NCBI RefSeq assembly: GCF_026619415.1
Contig: NZ_JAOVZR010000001.1
Span: 4,014,501 to 4,078,500 of the forward strand
Direction: 5' to 3'
DNA from: Hoeflea algicola
Lineage (GTDB): Bacteria; Pseudomonadota; Alphaproteobacteria; Rhizobiales; Rhizobiaceae
DNA length: 64,000 bases
The notes under the pieces were generated by a model, which saw nothing but the letters and a program-made list of their open reading frames with translations, did no database searches and had not been told where the DNA came from. Of the stretch, positions 24,272 through 32,170 are shown in pieces. Every line of letters begins with the position of its first letter. The stretch's first letter is position 1. The position numbers and the translations under genes are program-made.

Positions 24272-26013
24272 CACGCGCCGGCGTTTTTATAGCCGCCGCG
24301 GAAGTCGATGGCGCCGACAGCAAAATCAAGGCTGGCCGCAACCTTCACCGCCTGGGTATCGAAATCGCGTTCGCTGCGAACCTGCGGGCCTTCGGCGCCG
24401 CCGACATAGCCAAACACGACGGTTGGCGCGACGGTCGGGCTGGCAAACAAATACCAGGCGTTGCCGCTGATGTTCGCATCGACCACAAGCGTGGCAAAGC
24501 CAGACCAGACGTTGACTTCGCTGGCCTTCGTCGCATTGATAGATGCGAGGATCTGGCGCGCCGCCGTCTCGTAGGTAGGACCGACAACCAGGAAGGCCGG
24601 CTGCAGATTGAGCACCATCCCATCGAGCGATTTCTGCGCACGCAAGGCGGCAACCGCGGCGCCGATGCTTGTGGCGTCGATCGCCGTACCGGATCCGGCA
24701 AGGTTGGCGTGGTCAGTATGGAAGAGCGCCTTGGTATCGGACAGCGCGGCGTTGGTGGCGAGCACCTGGTAGGCCATTCGATTTTCATCATTGGCCGCGC
24801 GGATTGCGATGCCCGAACTGAAGTCGCTGAGGGCGCTAAGATCATCATTGATCAAGGCGCGCCGGCCGATGGCGATGCCGGTTCCGTATTCCTTGGCAGT
24901 GACCTTTTCGGCGCTCTCGCTGATGGTGCCGTAAGTGACCTCGCCAGATTCGTTGATCTCCTTGAACGCCGGAACGTCACCAGCCCTCAAAAAGCTCGTT
25001 TCCTTGAAATCCGTAAACGGCTTGCGGGCACACCACTGTCTATACGATGGCGCGGCGACTTCGTACTGCGAAAGCAGCGCCTTGTTTGCCGCATCGGCGA
25101 GCAGCAACGGAAAGTCGCTGGTCGAATGCGCGCCAACCGCACGCTGCAACAGCGCATCGCGGTCGCGAAGGTTGACGCGCTCGCCGCGGCTGGTTGCCAT
25201 GTCGCCGACCAGGTCGAGAACGCTATGGCCGCGATATTCAACTGCCCGGCCCTCGAGCTTGCGGGTTGCCGGCGCAATTCGGTGCGCCAAGGCATCGGCC
25301 ATTGCGCTGCGGATGCTTTCCGGGTCTGTGTGGTCGGTGCCGATCTGGATGTTGCTTGGGGCGGTGGTTGAGCGCGTCTTCATCGCGTCGATGGCTGCAG
25401 CGCGGGCCGCGTCAACGGTTGCCTCGGCATCGATCTGCGTGTCGATCCAGGCTGCGTCCAAGTTGGTTGCTTTGGCGATGGAACGAATTTCGGCGTTAAT
25501 TTCTGCTCGTGTCATTTTAGGCCCTTCGGGTGTGGTAGGTTTGGAGCGAATGCCGGCTGCCGCGTCGGCCGGAACCGACACGAGACTGCACTCGAGGATG
25601 TGGAATTTTCGAGCCGTCAGCGTTCGCTTTCCGCCCGTCGTAGCTTCGGACCATTGGCCCACATCGTAGCCAATGCTGGCCGCGAATTTTCTGGATTCCG
25701 AAAGTTCAGCGGCGATGCGCTTTGCCTTCTCGGAATGCTTGGAAAGCTTTGCCGTGCCGATGATCTCGGCGCCTTCAAGTCGAATGTTGGTAACGTCGCC
25801 GATATTGTCATCGAGCGAGCCGGAACGATGTGAATCCAGCAACGGGATTGTCTCCGGCCATGTCGCGCCGGACAAATCCAGGATTTCGGTGAAGCCGCCA
25901 CGTTCGACGGCAGCGCCGGTGGATAGTATGATATCGAACGTGAGTTCTTCAGCGTTCCAGGTGGACGCGCGCAGAGGCGCAGCACGCTTTTGCGTGCCGT
26001 TGGGCAGGGTCAT
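24271..26013 (-). CDS. prohead protease / major capsid protein fusion
   Basis: A 580-residue fusion. Residues about 1-165 are a prohead protease (S78-like): LLDSHRSGSLDDNIGDVTNI carries the catalytic His, and HILECSLVSVPADAAAG the catalytic Ser. A spacer helix (PKMTRAEINAEIRSIAKATN) may act as an internal scaffold. Residues about 270-580 are an HK97-fold capsid protein related to Mu gpT-like heads (QWCARKPFTDFKETSFLRAG, GIAIRAANDENRMAYQVLAT, FGYVGGAEGPQVRSERDFDT). One polypeptide thus provides protease, scaffold and shell. It lies 14 bases after the portal gene. Confidence 0.9.
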   Translation of the reverse strand: MTLPNGTQKRAAPLRASTWNAEELTFDIILSTGAAVERGGFTEILDLSGATWPETIPLLDSHRSGSLDDNIGDVTNIRLEGAEIIGTAKLSKHSEKAKRIAAELSESRKFAASIGYDVGQWSEATTGGKRTLTARKFHILECSLVSVPADAAAGIRSKPTTPEGPKMTRAEINAEIRSIAKATNLDAAWIDTQIDAEATVDAARAAAIDAMKTRSTTAPSNIQIGTDHTDPESIRSAMADALAHRIAPATRKLEGRAVEYRGHSVLDLVGDMATSRGERVNLRDRDALLQRAVGAHSTSDFPLLLADAANKALLSQYEVAAPSYRQWCARKPFTDFKETSFLRAGDVPAFKEINESGEVTYGTISESAEKVTAKEYGTGIAIGRRALINDDLSALSDFSSGIAIRAANDENRMAYQVLATNAALSDTKALFHTDHANLAGSGTAIDATSIGAAVAALRAQKSLDGMVLNLQPAFLVVGPTYETAARQILASINATKASEVNVWSGFATLVVDANISGNAWYLFASPTVAPTVVFGYVGGAEGPQVRSERDFDTQAVKVAASLDFAVGAIDFRGGYKNAGA

Positions 26014-26027
26014 ATTGTCACCTAAAG

Positions 26028-27416
26028 TTATGCTGCGGCTTGCGCCGCTGGCTGGTTGTCGTTAGCCGCGGGCGGCGTTGTTGAGAACGTCAGGCCCAGG
26101 CTGGCCGCGCGGGCATTATCGGCCGCTATCTCGGCATCAAGCTGTTCGATGTCGATCCCGCGAGCCGCAACGGCTTCCCGGCGCGACATCAAGCCGGCCG
26201 CAACAGCTTCGATCTCGGCGCGAACGTCCTTGGCCGGATCCACCCAATGCACTTTCGGGGTGATCCATGACACGGGCAAAGCATCGGCGACAGTCGCCTC
26301 GACGCGGCCTGAAAGCACCTCAAGCGTTGCCCATCGGCGCCACACGGGCCGCAGGAATTGGAAGGCGAGCAGCCCATGCTGCAGAGCCTCGACACGGCGT
26401 CTGAACTCGACCATGCCGGCCCGGATGCTGCTGTAATTCACGTCCGACAAGTCGCCGCTGAGTAGATAGTCGGGTAGTCCCAGGCCGACCGCAATTTCGC
26501 GTTCCGTGATATCGGCAAAGTCGATCACCTCGGCGCCTATCTTGGCCGGATCGCTGAACCGGATATCTTGCCCCGGCTCCAAATATTGAAGCGTGCCAGG
26601 CTCCCATCCGCCAACGACGGTGGATCCTGATTGATCGCCTTCGCCGGGTTCGGCGCTGCCGTCCGTCGAGACGATGAAACCCGCAAGCATGGCGGCCATA
26701 CGCTGGCGAACCATTTGAGCATCACGCCATCCGTCAAGATCGTTCAAGCGAACAATCACGGGTGCAAACCAACTGATGCCGCGAACCTGGCCAGGAACCT
26801 CGCGCCGGAAAACATGCATGACTTCGCTTGCCGGGTAGCGGGTCCGCTTCCGCATTGATGCGAAGTCCATTGACGCCGGCTTGTCGAAAATATGGAATGC
26901 AACACGCTTGCCCTCGGCGTCATGCTCAACACCCTGAACCACGACATTCCCGTTTATCAGGCTAGCCGTGTAAGAGGCATCAAGTTGCTCGGCCTCGACA
27001 ACGCGGATGCTGATCCGGTCGCCGTCCTGCACAAAAATCGCAACTGCCTCGCCGTCGATCACGACGCGGCGTGCTATCAAAGCTTGCTGCCCGTAGAAAT
27101 CCGTCAGCCCATCGGCGTCGGCCTCGTCAGTCCAGTTTTCGAAGGCATCATTGAGGATACCCCGCAACGGTGCGCCGGCCTTTGCCTGGCCTTTGACGCC
27201 GGTTCCGACAAGTGCCGATACCCACGCTTCGACGCCGGATGCGGCCAATGGATTGTTCGCTGCCAGATACCGTGCCCTTGCCGCTAACGTGCCGCGTGAT
27301 GCGGCAATGCTCTGCAAAGGATGATGCATGGTCCGCATCGCCGAACCGCGCCGTCCACCTTGTGCAGCTTGATAGCTGCGCGTGCCGGAAAGTAGTTTTT
27401 TGAGCCGCTTAAACAC
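26028..27416 (-). CDS. phage portal protein, lambda family
   Basis: A 462-residue portal that forms the dodecameric DNA gate of the head. It has LAANNPLAASGVEAWVSALV, the conserved MDFASMRKRTRYPASEVMHV and FRREVPGQVRGISWFAPVIV, and the stem/crown part YLLSGDLSDVNYSSIRAGMV. The C-terminus is Pro/Ala/Gln-rich. The start overlaps the stop of the preceding helix-turn-helix gene by 8 bases. Confidence 0.93.
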   Translation of the reverse strand: MFKRLKKLLSGTRSYQAAQGGRRGSAMRTMHHPLQSIAASRGTLAARARYLAANNPLAASGVEAWVSALVGTGVKGQAKAGAPLRGILNDAFENWTDEADADGLTDFYGQQALIARRVVIDGEAVAIFVQDGDRISIRVVEAEQLDASYTASLINGNVVVQGVEHDAEGKRVAFHIFDKPASMDFASMRKRTRYPASEVMHVFRREVPGQVRGISWFAPVIVRLNDLDGWRDAQMVRQRMAAMLAGFIVSTDGSAEPGEGDQSGSTVVGGWEPGTLQYLEPGQDIRFSDPAKIGAEVIDFADITEREIAVGLGLPDYLLSGDLSDVNYSSIRAGMVEFRRRVEALQHGLLAFQFLRPVWRRWATLEVLSGRVEATVADALPVSWITPKVHWVDPAKDVRAEIEAVAAGLMSRREAVAARGIDIEQLDAEIAADNARAASLGLTFSTTPPAANDNQPAAQAAA

Positions 27417-27846
27417 TTTTATCCTCCTCGATGAGGCTCGCGAGCTTCGGCTCGATTTCGATCCAAATCGCCGATAGATCGACTTCGATGATTGCCGCGC
27501 TGCCTTCGGCGATATGGCCCTTTTCCATCAGGAACGGCAGCCGCGGCTTGTTGTTCGGGTGCGTAGTGCCGTGTGCTGCGACGAGGATCTGCGGGCCGCA
27601 AGTTATGCCAACGCGCTGCAAGGTTGCGATGACGGCGGCGGTATATACCGCATGGCCCGACATGAGCCGCCGATTGCGCGACTTGCCGTTCAGTGGAAAT
27701 CCAAGCAGGCGCAGGGTTCGTAGCCAATACGATAAAGTATCGAACGGGACGCCGAGAACGCCGGCCGCCTCTTTTAGGGTGAAGATTTGTTCGTGCAGGT
27801 ATGCAGGCGGGTCGAAGCCGATCCGGCCTTTTAGTGGTTCGGGCAT
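27409..27846 (-). CDS. MerR-like helix-turn-helix protein upstream of portal
   Basis: A 145-residue protein. Start ATG 27846 has a strong GGAGGG site 5 bases upstream; earlier in-frame codons cross a terminator and lack a site. Residues about 16-75 form a winged helix (IFTLKEAAGVLGVPFDTLSY, then WLRTLRLLGFPLNGKSRNRR). The C-terminal half is beta-rich and acidic (AAIIEVDLSAIWIEIEPKLA). It is the first gene of the capsid operon; a late-gene regulator or packaging-site binding role is plausible, not shown. Confidence 0.72.
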   Translation of the reverse strand: MPEPLKGRIGFDPPAYLHEQIFTLKEAAGVLGVPFDTLSYWLRTLRLLGFPLNGKSRNRRLMSGHAVYTAAVIATLQRVGITCGPQILVAAHGTTHPNNKPRLPFLMEKGHIAEGSAAIIEVDLSAIWIEIEPKLASLIEEDKSV

Positions 27847-27899
27847 TCGGCCCTCCGTTATGTTTAGGGGTTGATCCATCACCACTTTGATGACGGCAC

Positions 27900-27926
27900 A
27901 AAAAAAGACCGGCCGCACGGCCAGTC
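27900..27926 (-). terminator. Rho-independent terminator (leftward)
   Basis: On the minus strand GACTGGCC-GTGC-GGCCGGTC forms an 8-pair stem (one G-T) with a 4-base loop, followed directly by seven T. It separates the replication-side transcript from the capsid operon. Confidence 0.8.
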
Positions 27927-28073
27927 CATTTGAAAAGTTGCCACCGGCCGTTACGAGCCAGCCGGCAGCGTTTTCCCCGGTATGCCAGGAAAACTTAGAA
28001 ACTTTGCCCGGTTCGCGGGTGCGCGCTCGACGGGCATGACCAGCGGAGACAAGGATTCCGCCGATTGCTGAAC

Positions 28074-28096
28074 AAAAAAGGCCGCTGGGGGCGGCA
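28074..28096 (-). terminator. Rho-independent terminator (leftward), first of two
   Basis: On the minus strand GCCGC-CCCCA-GCGGC is followed by C and six T. It lies 91 bases after the stop codon of the 488-residue gene and 148 bases before the second terminator. Confidence 0.75.
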
Positions 28097-28186
28097 ATGT
28101 GGTGAAGGGGTAGCGCCTGCCGGGTGGTTGTCCGACGTGGTCGCATTGCCCTCTAACTACTTTGCCGCCCAGTTGCAAAAAGGGGA

Positions 28187-29653
28187 CTATGCCGCCGCAA
28201 CAATTTTCTTCAGGTTGTCGTTTGCGGCGATTAAGACCTTCTTCCCGTGCCGTTCGGCGTTCTTACCGACCTTGCCGAACGCCTCGCCGATTTCTTGCAG
28301 GTTGGCGGCTGTGGTGGCGAGGTTCATTGCCTTCGCCTGCTCCGGTGGCAATGCCGCAATCTGCCGGTCGAACTCGCCTTGCCGCGCCAGCTCGTCTGCG
28401 ACATCCTCCCAACGCTCAAGCGGCGCTTTTCCCTTGGTTTGTGAAATCCAGCCGCCAACAAACTGGCTCTTGATGTCTTCGGAGCCACGGGGCAAGCCGT
28501 CCGGGCAGTAGGTGATAGGCGGTAACGGCCCCGCCAGGAGCGCCTGCTGTTCCTCAACTGTGATAAGAACTGTGCGCCGCATCTTGCCACCCGTGATGAA
28601 ACGCAGCTTTTCGTTGCCATCTTTGTCTGTCGCAACAACCGTCTCGCGGTCGACCTTAAATAGCGCAGACCAATACGAGGCCGAGCGCACCTTTTCTGCT
28701 AAGTCCGGCTCCGGCCCAAGCATCTCGCCGAACTTGTCGGGTTGGTACAAAATCGTTCCTTCGTCGACGCGCGTGCCGCGGTACTCGGTCTTCCCGTTGG
28801 CAATGCGCAGCTTGCCCGCGCGCACAACGGTCTGGTGGCTCTTTGTGGGTACGCCAAGTCGATTGGTTTTGTCCGGTACGGTCTGCCAGGTCAGGTCGAC
28901 GGGCCGCTGTTCGAGCGAGCCGCCGCCGCCTAGCTTGGCGTGGCGCCATTCGATGGTCGGGCCAGCCTTATTGATGAGCGAGCGCAGTTCTGCATAGGTC
29001 GAGCCGGGACGTATCCGCCGCTCACGATTAGATGCAGGCTGCTCTTCGCCCTCTTTATAGTTGTCATTGTCGGGCTGATGCCAATTCGTGCCGCAAAACG
29101 AAATCGGTGTGGACATCCTGCGCCAGGCTAACGTCGGCTGAAGTCGAGGGGCGAGGTGGGCAAGCCGCGGCGATTCCGTCGTTGCCGCACGCGCGAAGAT
29201 TTCGGAGTCATTTGCGGGCATCGAGGCCCAAACCATTTCCGCCCACTCGCGCCACGGGTCGGTTGGTCCGTCGTTTGGCATCCAGACCAAAGCGCCAGTC
29301 TTGCATGGGTAGCGCGTCGGTACGATGCGACCATCGCAGATAGCGGCGAAGTACTGGGCAATCGTATGCAAGCGGTGAAGGCGCTCCGTGATGGTGATGT
29401 ACCGGCCCGTCGTGGCTTCGTCGTCGCCGTCCTCGATGCGGTCGATATCGGTCAAAGAAATCCACTTGGCCGCCGCAGATTCTGGCGACAATGGAAGCTG
29501 TCGGCTCTTTGCCACTGGTAGCGGCTTTCTGGCTAGCCATGCAGCGAGCCGTGGATTGCTATAAAAGCGCTGGCCATACAGGAGGTGGTCGGTGCGGTTC
29601 CATTGAAAAGGCTTGTGCGCGCCTTCGACGGCGCGGCTTGTCATTGTGGTCAT
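28187..29653 (-). CDS. large unrecognised protein of the element
   Basis: A 488-residue protein. Start ATG 29653 follows CTGGGGAAAAA and gives MTTMTSRAVEGAHKPFQWNR; an extension to 29806 lacks a site. No transmembrane segment or known motif is visible. Features: a Trp-rich N-terminal third (DPWREWAEMVWASMPANDSE), a basic middle (ASNRERRIRPGSTYAELRSL, IEWRHAKLGGGGSLEQRPVD), and an Ala-rich helical C-terminus. It lies between replication genes and the capsid operon and has its own pair of terminators, so it is a separate transcription unit end. A replication, recombination or interference role is possible. Confidence 0.75.
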   Translation of the reverse strand: MTTMTSRAVEGAHKPFQWNRTDHLLYGQRFYSNPRLAAWLARKPLPVAKSRQLPLSPESAAAKWISLTDIDRIEDGDDEATTGRYITITERLHRLHTIAQYFAAICDGRIVPTRYPCKTGALVWMPNDGPTDPWREWAEMVWASMPANDSEIFARAATTESPRLAHLAPRLQPTLAWRRMSTPISFCGTNWHQPDNDNYKEGEEQPASNRERRIRPGSTYAELRSLINKAGPTIEWRHAKLGGGGSLEQRPVDLTWQTVPDKTNRLGVPTKSHQTVVRAGKLRIANGKTEYRGTRVDEGTILYQPDKFGEMLGPEPDLAEKVRSASYWSALFKVDRETVVATDKDGNEKLRFITGGKMRRTVLITVEEQQALLAGPLPPITYCPDGLPRGSEDIKSQFVGGWISQTKGKAPLERWEDVADELARQGEFDRQIAALPPEQAKAMNLATTAANLQEIGEAFGKVGKNAERHGKKVLIAANDNLKKIVAAA

Positions 29654-30002
29654 TTTTTCCCCAGTAGAAAAATGGTCGGCGCCTGGCCGATAGAATGGAG
29701 CGGCGCTCTTTTCGAGTCTTCCGCAGGGTTTGCCGGTCATGCCGGCGGGTAGTCCTATTAAGGGAACTAGTAATTTCGGTGATTTTGTCAACGACAGGGA
29801 TTGCATTTAGATTTGAATTAGTTTAAGATAGTTGCCCCACCGACATAACGGCCCGCTGACGGGCGTTGGCTTGCGGTATGGGTGATTGCCTATCGGCAGG
29901 CCGGGAATCGTGCTGGTGGGGCGCTGTGGCGTTACGTCGTGCCGATGCCGGTTTGGGGTGGATGAAAGTTCTTTTGATACTGTCAACGCTTACAGTACGG
30001 CC
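29654..30002. other. intergenic with likely promoter for the 28187 gene
   Basis: No gene. On the minus strand a TTGACA box (29786-29791) is followed after about 16-17 bases by AT-rich sequence near 29765, a fair sigma-70 promoter for the 488-residue gene. A GCCCG-CTGA-CGGGC hairpin at 29851-29864 lies downstream of the 111-residue gene and could end its transcript. Confidence 0.45.
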
Positions 30003-30338
30003 CTAAGCCGCCTCCGCGACGCCCCTCTGGCTGTAAGGCGATACGGCCCACGACGGCAGATTGACGAGCTCGTACCCATAATCGGATTTTCGACGGTCAT
30101 CGATGAGCGCGACCGACACACCCACCAGGTCATCGTATTCGTTGATCGTCACGTCTGTTGCGGCCATGAATTCAGCTAGCCGCTTGCTGCCTACAGCCTG
30201 CCTGTGCTGGTCATCGCTTTCCGCAATAAAGGTGTCGCTCCAGGTCCATTCGTCGCCCGGCACGTCAAACTCAACATGCAGGACGTGGTCGCCATTCGCA
30301 TCGCGGTCCGGAGTCGCTGAAGCCACTTTGACTATCAA
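30003..30338 (-). CDS. hypothetical protein downstream of the replication gene
   Basis: A 111-residue acidic protein (MIVKVASATPDRDANGDHVL, then FDVPGDEWTWSDTFIAESDD). Its start overlaps the replication gene stop by 4 bases, so the two are co-translated. The sequence suggests a compact beta-rich fold; a single-strand-binding or replication accessory role would fit the location but I see no diagnostic motif. Confidence 0.65.
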   Translation of the reverse strand: MIVKVASATPDRDANGDHVLHVEFDVPGDEWTWSDTFIAESDDQHRQAVGSKRLAEFMAATDVTINEYDDLVGVSVALIDDRRKSDYGYELVNLPSWAVSPYSQRGVAEAA

Positions 30339-30910
30339 CCGGTCAAAAGCCTCGCGCGGCGCGGCCGAAAGGCCAGCGCCAGCAGCGGGGCTTTTTGACC
30401 CCTTACTGTAACCTCACCTGTAGGTGGGTACAGTAAGTGGTATTGGGTCAACTCCGCTTGACTACTAGGGAGGCTCTTGGTCAACTCGGCTTGACCACTA
30501 CTAGTCAACTCCGCTTGACTACCGCTACTAGTCAACTCCGCTTGACCAGTAGTAGTCAAGTCTACTTGACTACCGGAATAATCTAGGTTGGGCCTGTAGC
30601 GGGTGGATCGGCTTCCGGCATAATCCTCAATAACGATTAGCGCGCCGTATGCTTTGAGTCGGGCAAGGCTGTTAACGATACCCTGGCGGCTGGCACCGGT
30701 TCCGACTTCAAGATAGGACAAGCTGGTCTCGGCGTTGCCGAACGTGTCTTTATAGCGCTCGCAGACGATAAGAGCTACCTTGTGATCAAGTGCGCTAAAA
30801 TCCTTTGACAATATTACTGACTTCAAAAACTTGAATTTCTCAACAAACGAAATCGGATGAGCTTCAATTTTCCTTTTGTATTTTGGTTTTGGACTTGACA
30901 AATTTGTCAT
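30335..30910 (-). CDS. replication initiator-like winged-helix protein with intragenic iterons
   Basis: A 191-residue protein. I start at ATG 30910 (MTNLSSPKPKYKRKIEAHPI); the longer frame to 30976 has no ribosome-binding site. Residues about 40-110 form a winged helix (DFSALDHKVALIVCERYKDT, ASRQGIVNSLARLKAYGALI) as in phage O-type and plasmid-type initiators. Residues about 115-165 are a repeat of SGSQAELT-like units encoded by five DNA palindromes. In lambda the origin also lies inside the initiator gene as iterons, so this looks like an initiator with built-in origin. The C-terminal PLLALAFRPRRARLLTG is basic. Confidence 0.75.
   Translation of the reverse strand: MTNLSSPKPKYKRKIEAHPISFVEKFKFLKSVILSKDFSALDHKVALIVCERYKDTFGNAETSLSYLEVGTGASRQGIVNSLARLKAYGALIVIEDYAGSRSTRYRPNLDYSGSQVDLTTTGQAELTSSGSQAELTSSGQAELTKSLPSSQAELTQYHLLYPPTGEVTVRGQKAPLLALAFRPRRARLLTG
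30447..30570. repeat. five iteron-like palindromes, putative replication origin
   Basis: Five 16-base copies of GTCAA-N6-TTGAC begin at 30447, 30480, 30504, 30531 and 30555. Three are identical (GTCAACTCCGCTTGAC), one differs at one base and one carries a changed centre (GTCAAGTCTACTTGAC). Spacings of 33, 24, 27 and 24 keep the reading frame. The array is inside the winged-helix replication gene. Confidence 0.75.
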
Positions 30911-31011
30911 AATGCCATATGTTCCTTGTGTGTAATTGAACAATTTTGCCCGCCCTGATTTTTCAGTGGCGGGCATTTTTTTGAGTTGGTTGGTGGGGCA
31001 GGGTTGTCCCG

Positions 31012-31920
31012 TTATAGGTCCGCCGCACTTCTGGCGAATATCTTCAGAATTTCGCGCTCCGATTCTTCAGCGGCAAGCAGCACCTGCATCTGGTCTTCCG
31101 GTATGTACTGCGTGAGTTTGTCATCCAGCATCTTGCGCAAGACGTCTGGCGGGATTGCGTCAAGCTCACATGCGAAGGGATATGGCCACTTCTTATCTGC
31201 CGCTGTCACGCGTTTCGGCTCGCGCGTAGGCAGTCCCATCTCCTCGACCTGTTCCGCATTCACAGCCATCCTGTTGAACATGACGTGGAGTCCGCTTCCG
31301 GCGGCAAAGCCCTTCAGCTTTCGCTCAAGGTCACTTGCCGCGTCCTGGCCCGATCGGTCGAAGTCGCCGAGGTGATAGACATGCACTTCCTTGCCGATGC
31401 CCTCCCATTGACGGACCGCCTCATGGGCAAACGTCTCGGATGTGAATCCGCGACAGACCATAAGGGGGACATCAAACTTTGATGTGATTGGGGTAAGGCT
31501 GCCCGCCAGTGCGTCCTTCTCCGCCCAAACCTCAACATGGTAATCCATATCGCGCCACAGAGCGCGTCTGTAGAAAATGGCAGTCTCTTCCAGAGCCTCG
31601 GAGATGCCGTTGTGCGTTAGAGGCTTGCGCTGGAACCTGGTGAGGTCAGCAATGTGGCGGTAGGGCATACGCCCTTCACGCCTCAGGTTCAGGACTTGCC
31701 GCTGAACCGCATCATATCCATTGTCGTCCTTTCGGATGCCGGGTAGCCCGACAACGGTTGCAGCATAGTACAGTTGCCGAACGGTGACGGGTGCATGAAT
31801 GGCGGCGTAACCGATGAGGAAGTTAGCGCGCACCTCCATCTCCGCAACGGTTGCGCGGTGGCGCTGATTGTCGTTTGCTGGTTTTAATGGGCTAGCCGCA
31901 TTAGCAGGGTCCGCACTCAT
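31012..31920 (-). CDS. TOPRIM-domain protein (Spo11/TopoVI-A-like)
   Basis: A 302-residue protein; ATG 31920 is preferred over a TTG at 31947 that would start in an arm-type repeat. HVEVWAEKDALAGSLTPITS gives the TOPRIM Glu and YHLGDFDRSGQDAASDLERK the DxD motif. The N-terminal part (TVRQLYYAATVVGLPGIRKD and QRQVLNLRREGRMPYRHIAD) resembles the winged helix found before such TOPRIM domains. It lacks an obvious TopoVI catalytic Tyr context, so nuclease or replication/repair activity is more likely than topoisomerase. It is the first gene from the right end. Confidence 0.75.
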   Translation of the reverse strand: MSADPANAASPLKPANDNQRHRATVAEMEVRANFLIGYAAIHAPVTVRQLYYAATVVGLPGIRKDDNGYDAVQRQVLNLRREGRMPYRHIADLTRFQRKPLTHNGISEALEETAIFYRRALWRDMDYHVEVWAEKDALAGSLTPITSKFDVPLMVCRGFTSETFAHEAVRQWEGIGKEVHVYHLGDFDRSGQDAASDLERKLKGFAAGSGLHVMFNRMAVNAEQVEEMGLPTREPKRVTAADKKWPYPFACELDAIPPDVLRKMLDDKLTQYIPEDQMQVLLAAEESEREILKIFARSAADL

Positions 31921-31938
31921 GCTGCGGCCTGCAGTATA

Positions 31939-31987
31939 TCTAGACAAAATGGCGCTAACCCATTGACGCGCATTTCAGTTCTAGACA
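31939..31987. repeat. right pair of TCTAGACA arm-type repeats
   Basis: TCTAGACA at 31939-31946 and 31980-31987, same orientation as the left pair. The copy at 31980 and the one at 14299 share the longer AGTTCTAGACACA. They lie 41-89 bases from the attR core. Confidence 0.6.
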
Positions 31988-32027
31988 CATTCTTTGGTGG
32001 CTTGCTATTGAAAACAAACGCTTCATT

Positions 32028-32079
32028 GCGGATTGAAAATCCGCGTGTCGGTGGTTCAAATCCGCCTCCGGGCACCACT
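32028..32079 (+). repeat. attR core (52-bp direct repeat)
   Basis: An exact copy of the last 50 bases of tRNA-Phe plus CT (14188-14239). The sequence to its left is not tRNA, so this is the displaced original 3' end, pointing out of the element as expected. Confidence 0.97.
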
Positions 32080-32170
32080 ATTTCTTCCGAAAGCACCCTA
32101 AAGATCAAGCTCTTAGCGCCCCTAAGGTGATTCTTGCGTGGTCTGACGTCAAGTGTAAGCGGTGTTCCGC

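Larger units (their letters stand above)
27847..28186. other. intergenic block with two terminators before the capsid operon
   Basis: It holds two leftward Rho-independent terminators (listed) and the ribosome-binding site of the capsid operon. A promoter for the capsid genes must lie here if the terminators are efficient, most simply between 27847 and 28073, but I cannot point to clear -10/-35 boxes. Confidence 0.6.
14188..32079. mobile_element. tRNA-Phe-integrated capsid-encoding satellite (cf-PICI-like)
   Basis: A 17.9-kb element flanked by a perfect 52-bp att repeat. It encodes Int, an AlpA-like protein, a repressor with a divergent operator, replication genes, terminase small and large subunits, portal, protease-capsid fusion, gpW-like and FII-like connectors and a decoration protein. 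No tail tube, tape measure, baseplate, fibre, holin or endolysin is visible on either strand. Most genes are intact and tightly packed, often with 2-4 base overlaps. That favours a functional capsid-forming phage satellite that borrows tails over a decayed prophage. The satellite assignment is inference. Confidence 0.75.

Noticed and set aside
30447..30570. CRISPR array
   Set aside because: The repeats are 16-base palindromes with 8-17 base spacers that stay in frame inside a gene; they look like iterons. No cas genes are present.
14240..32027. Complete prophage
   Set aside because: I looked for tape-measure, tail-tube, baseplate, fibre and lysis proteins on both strands and found none.
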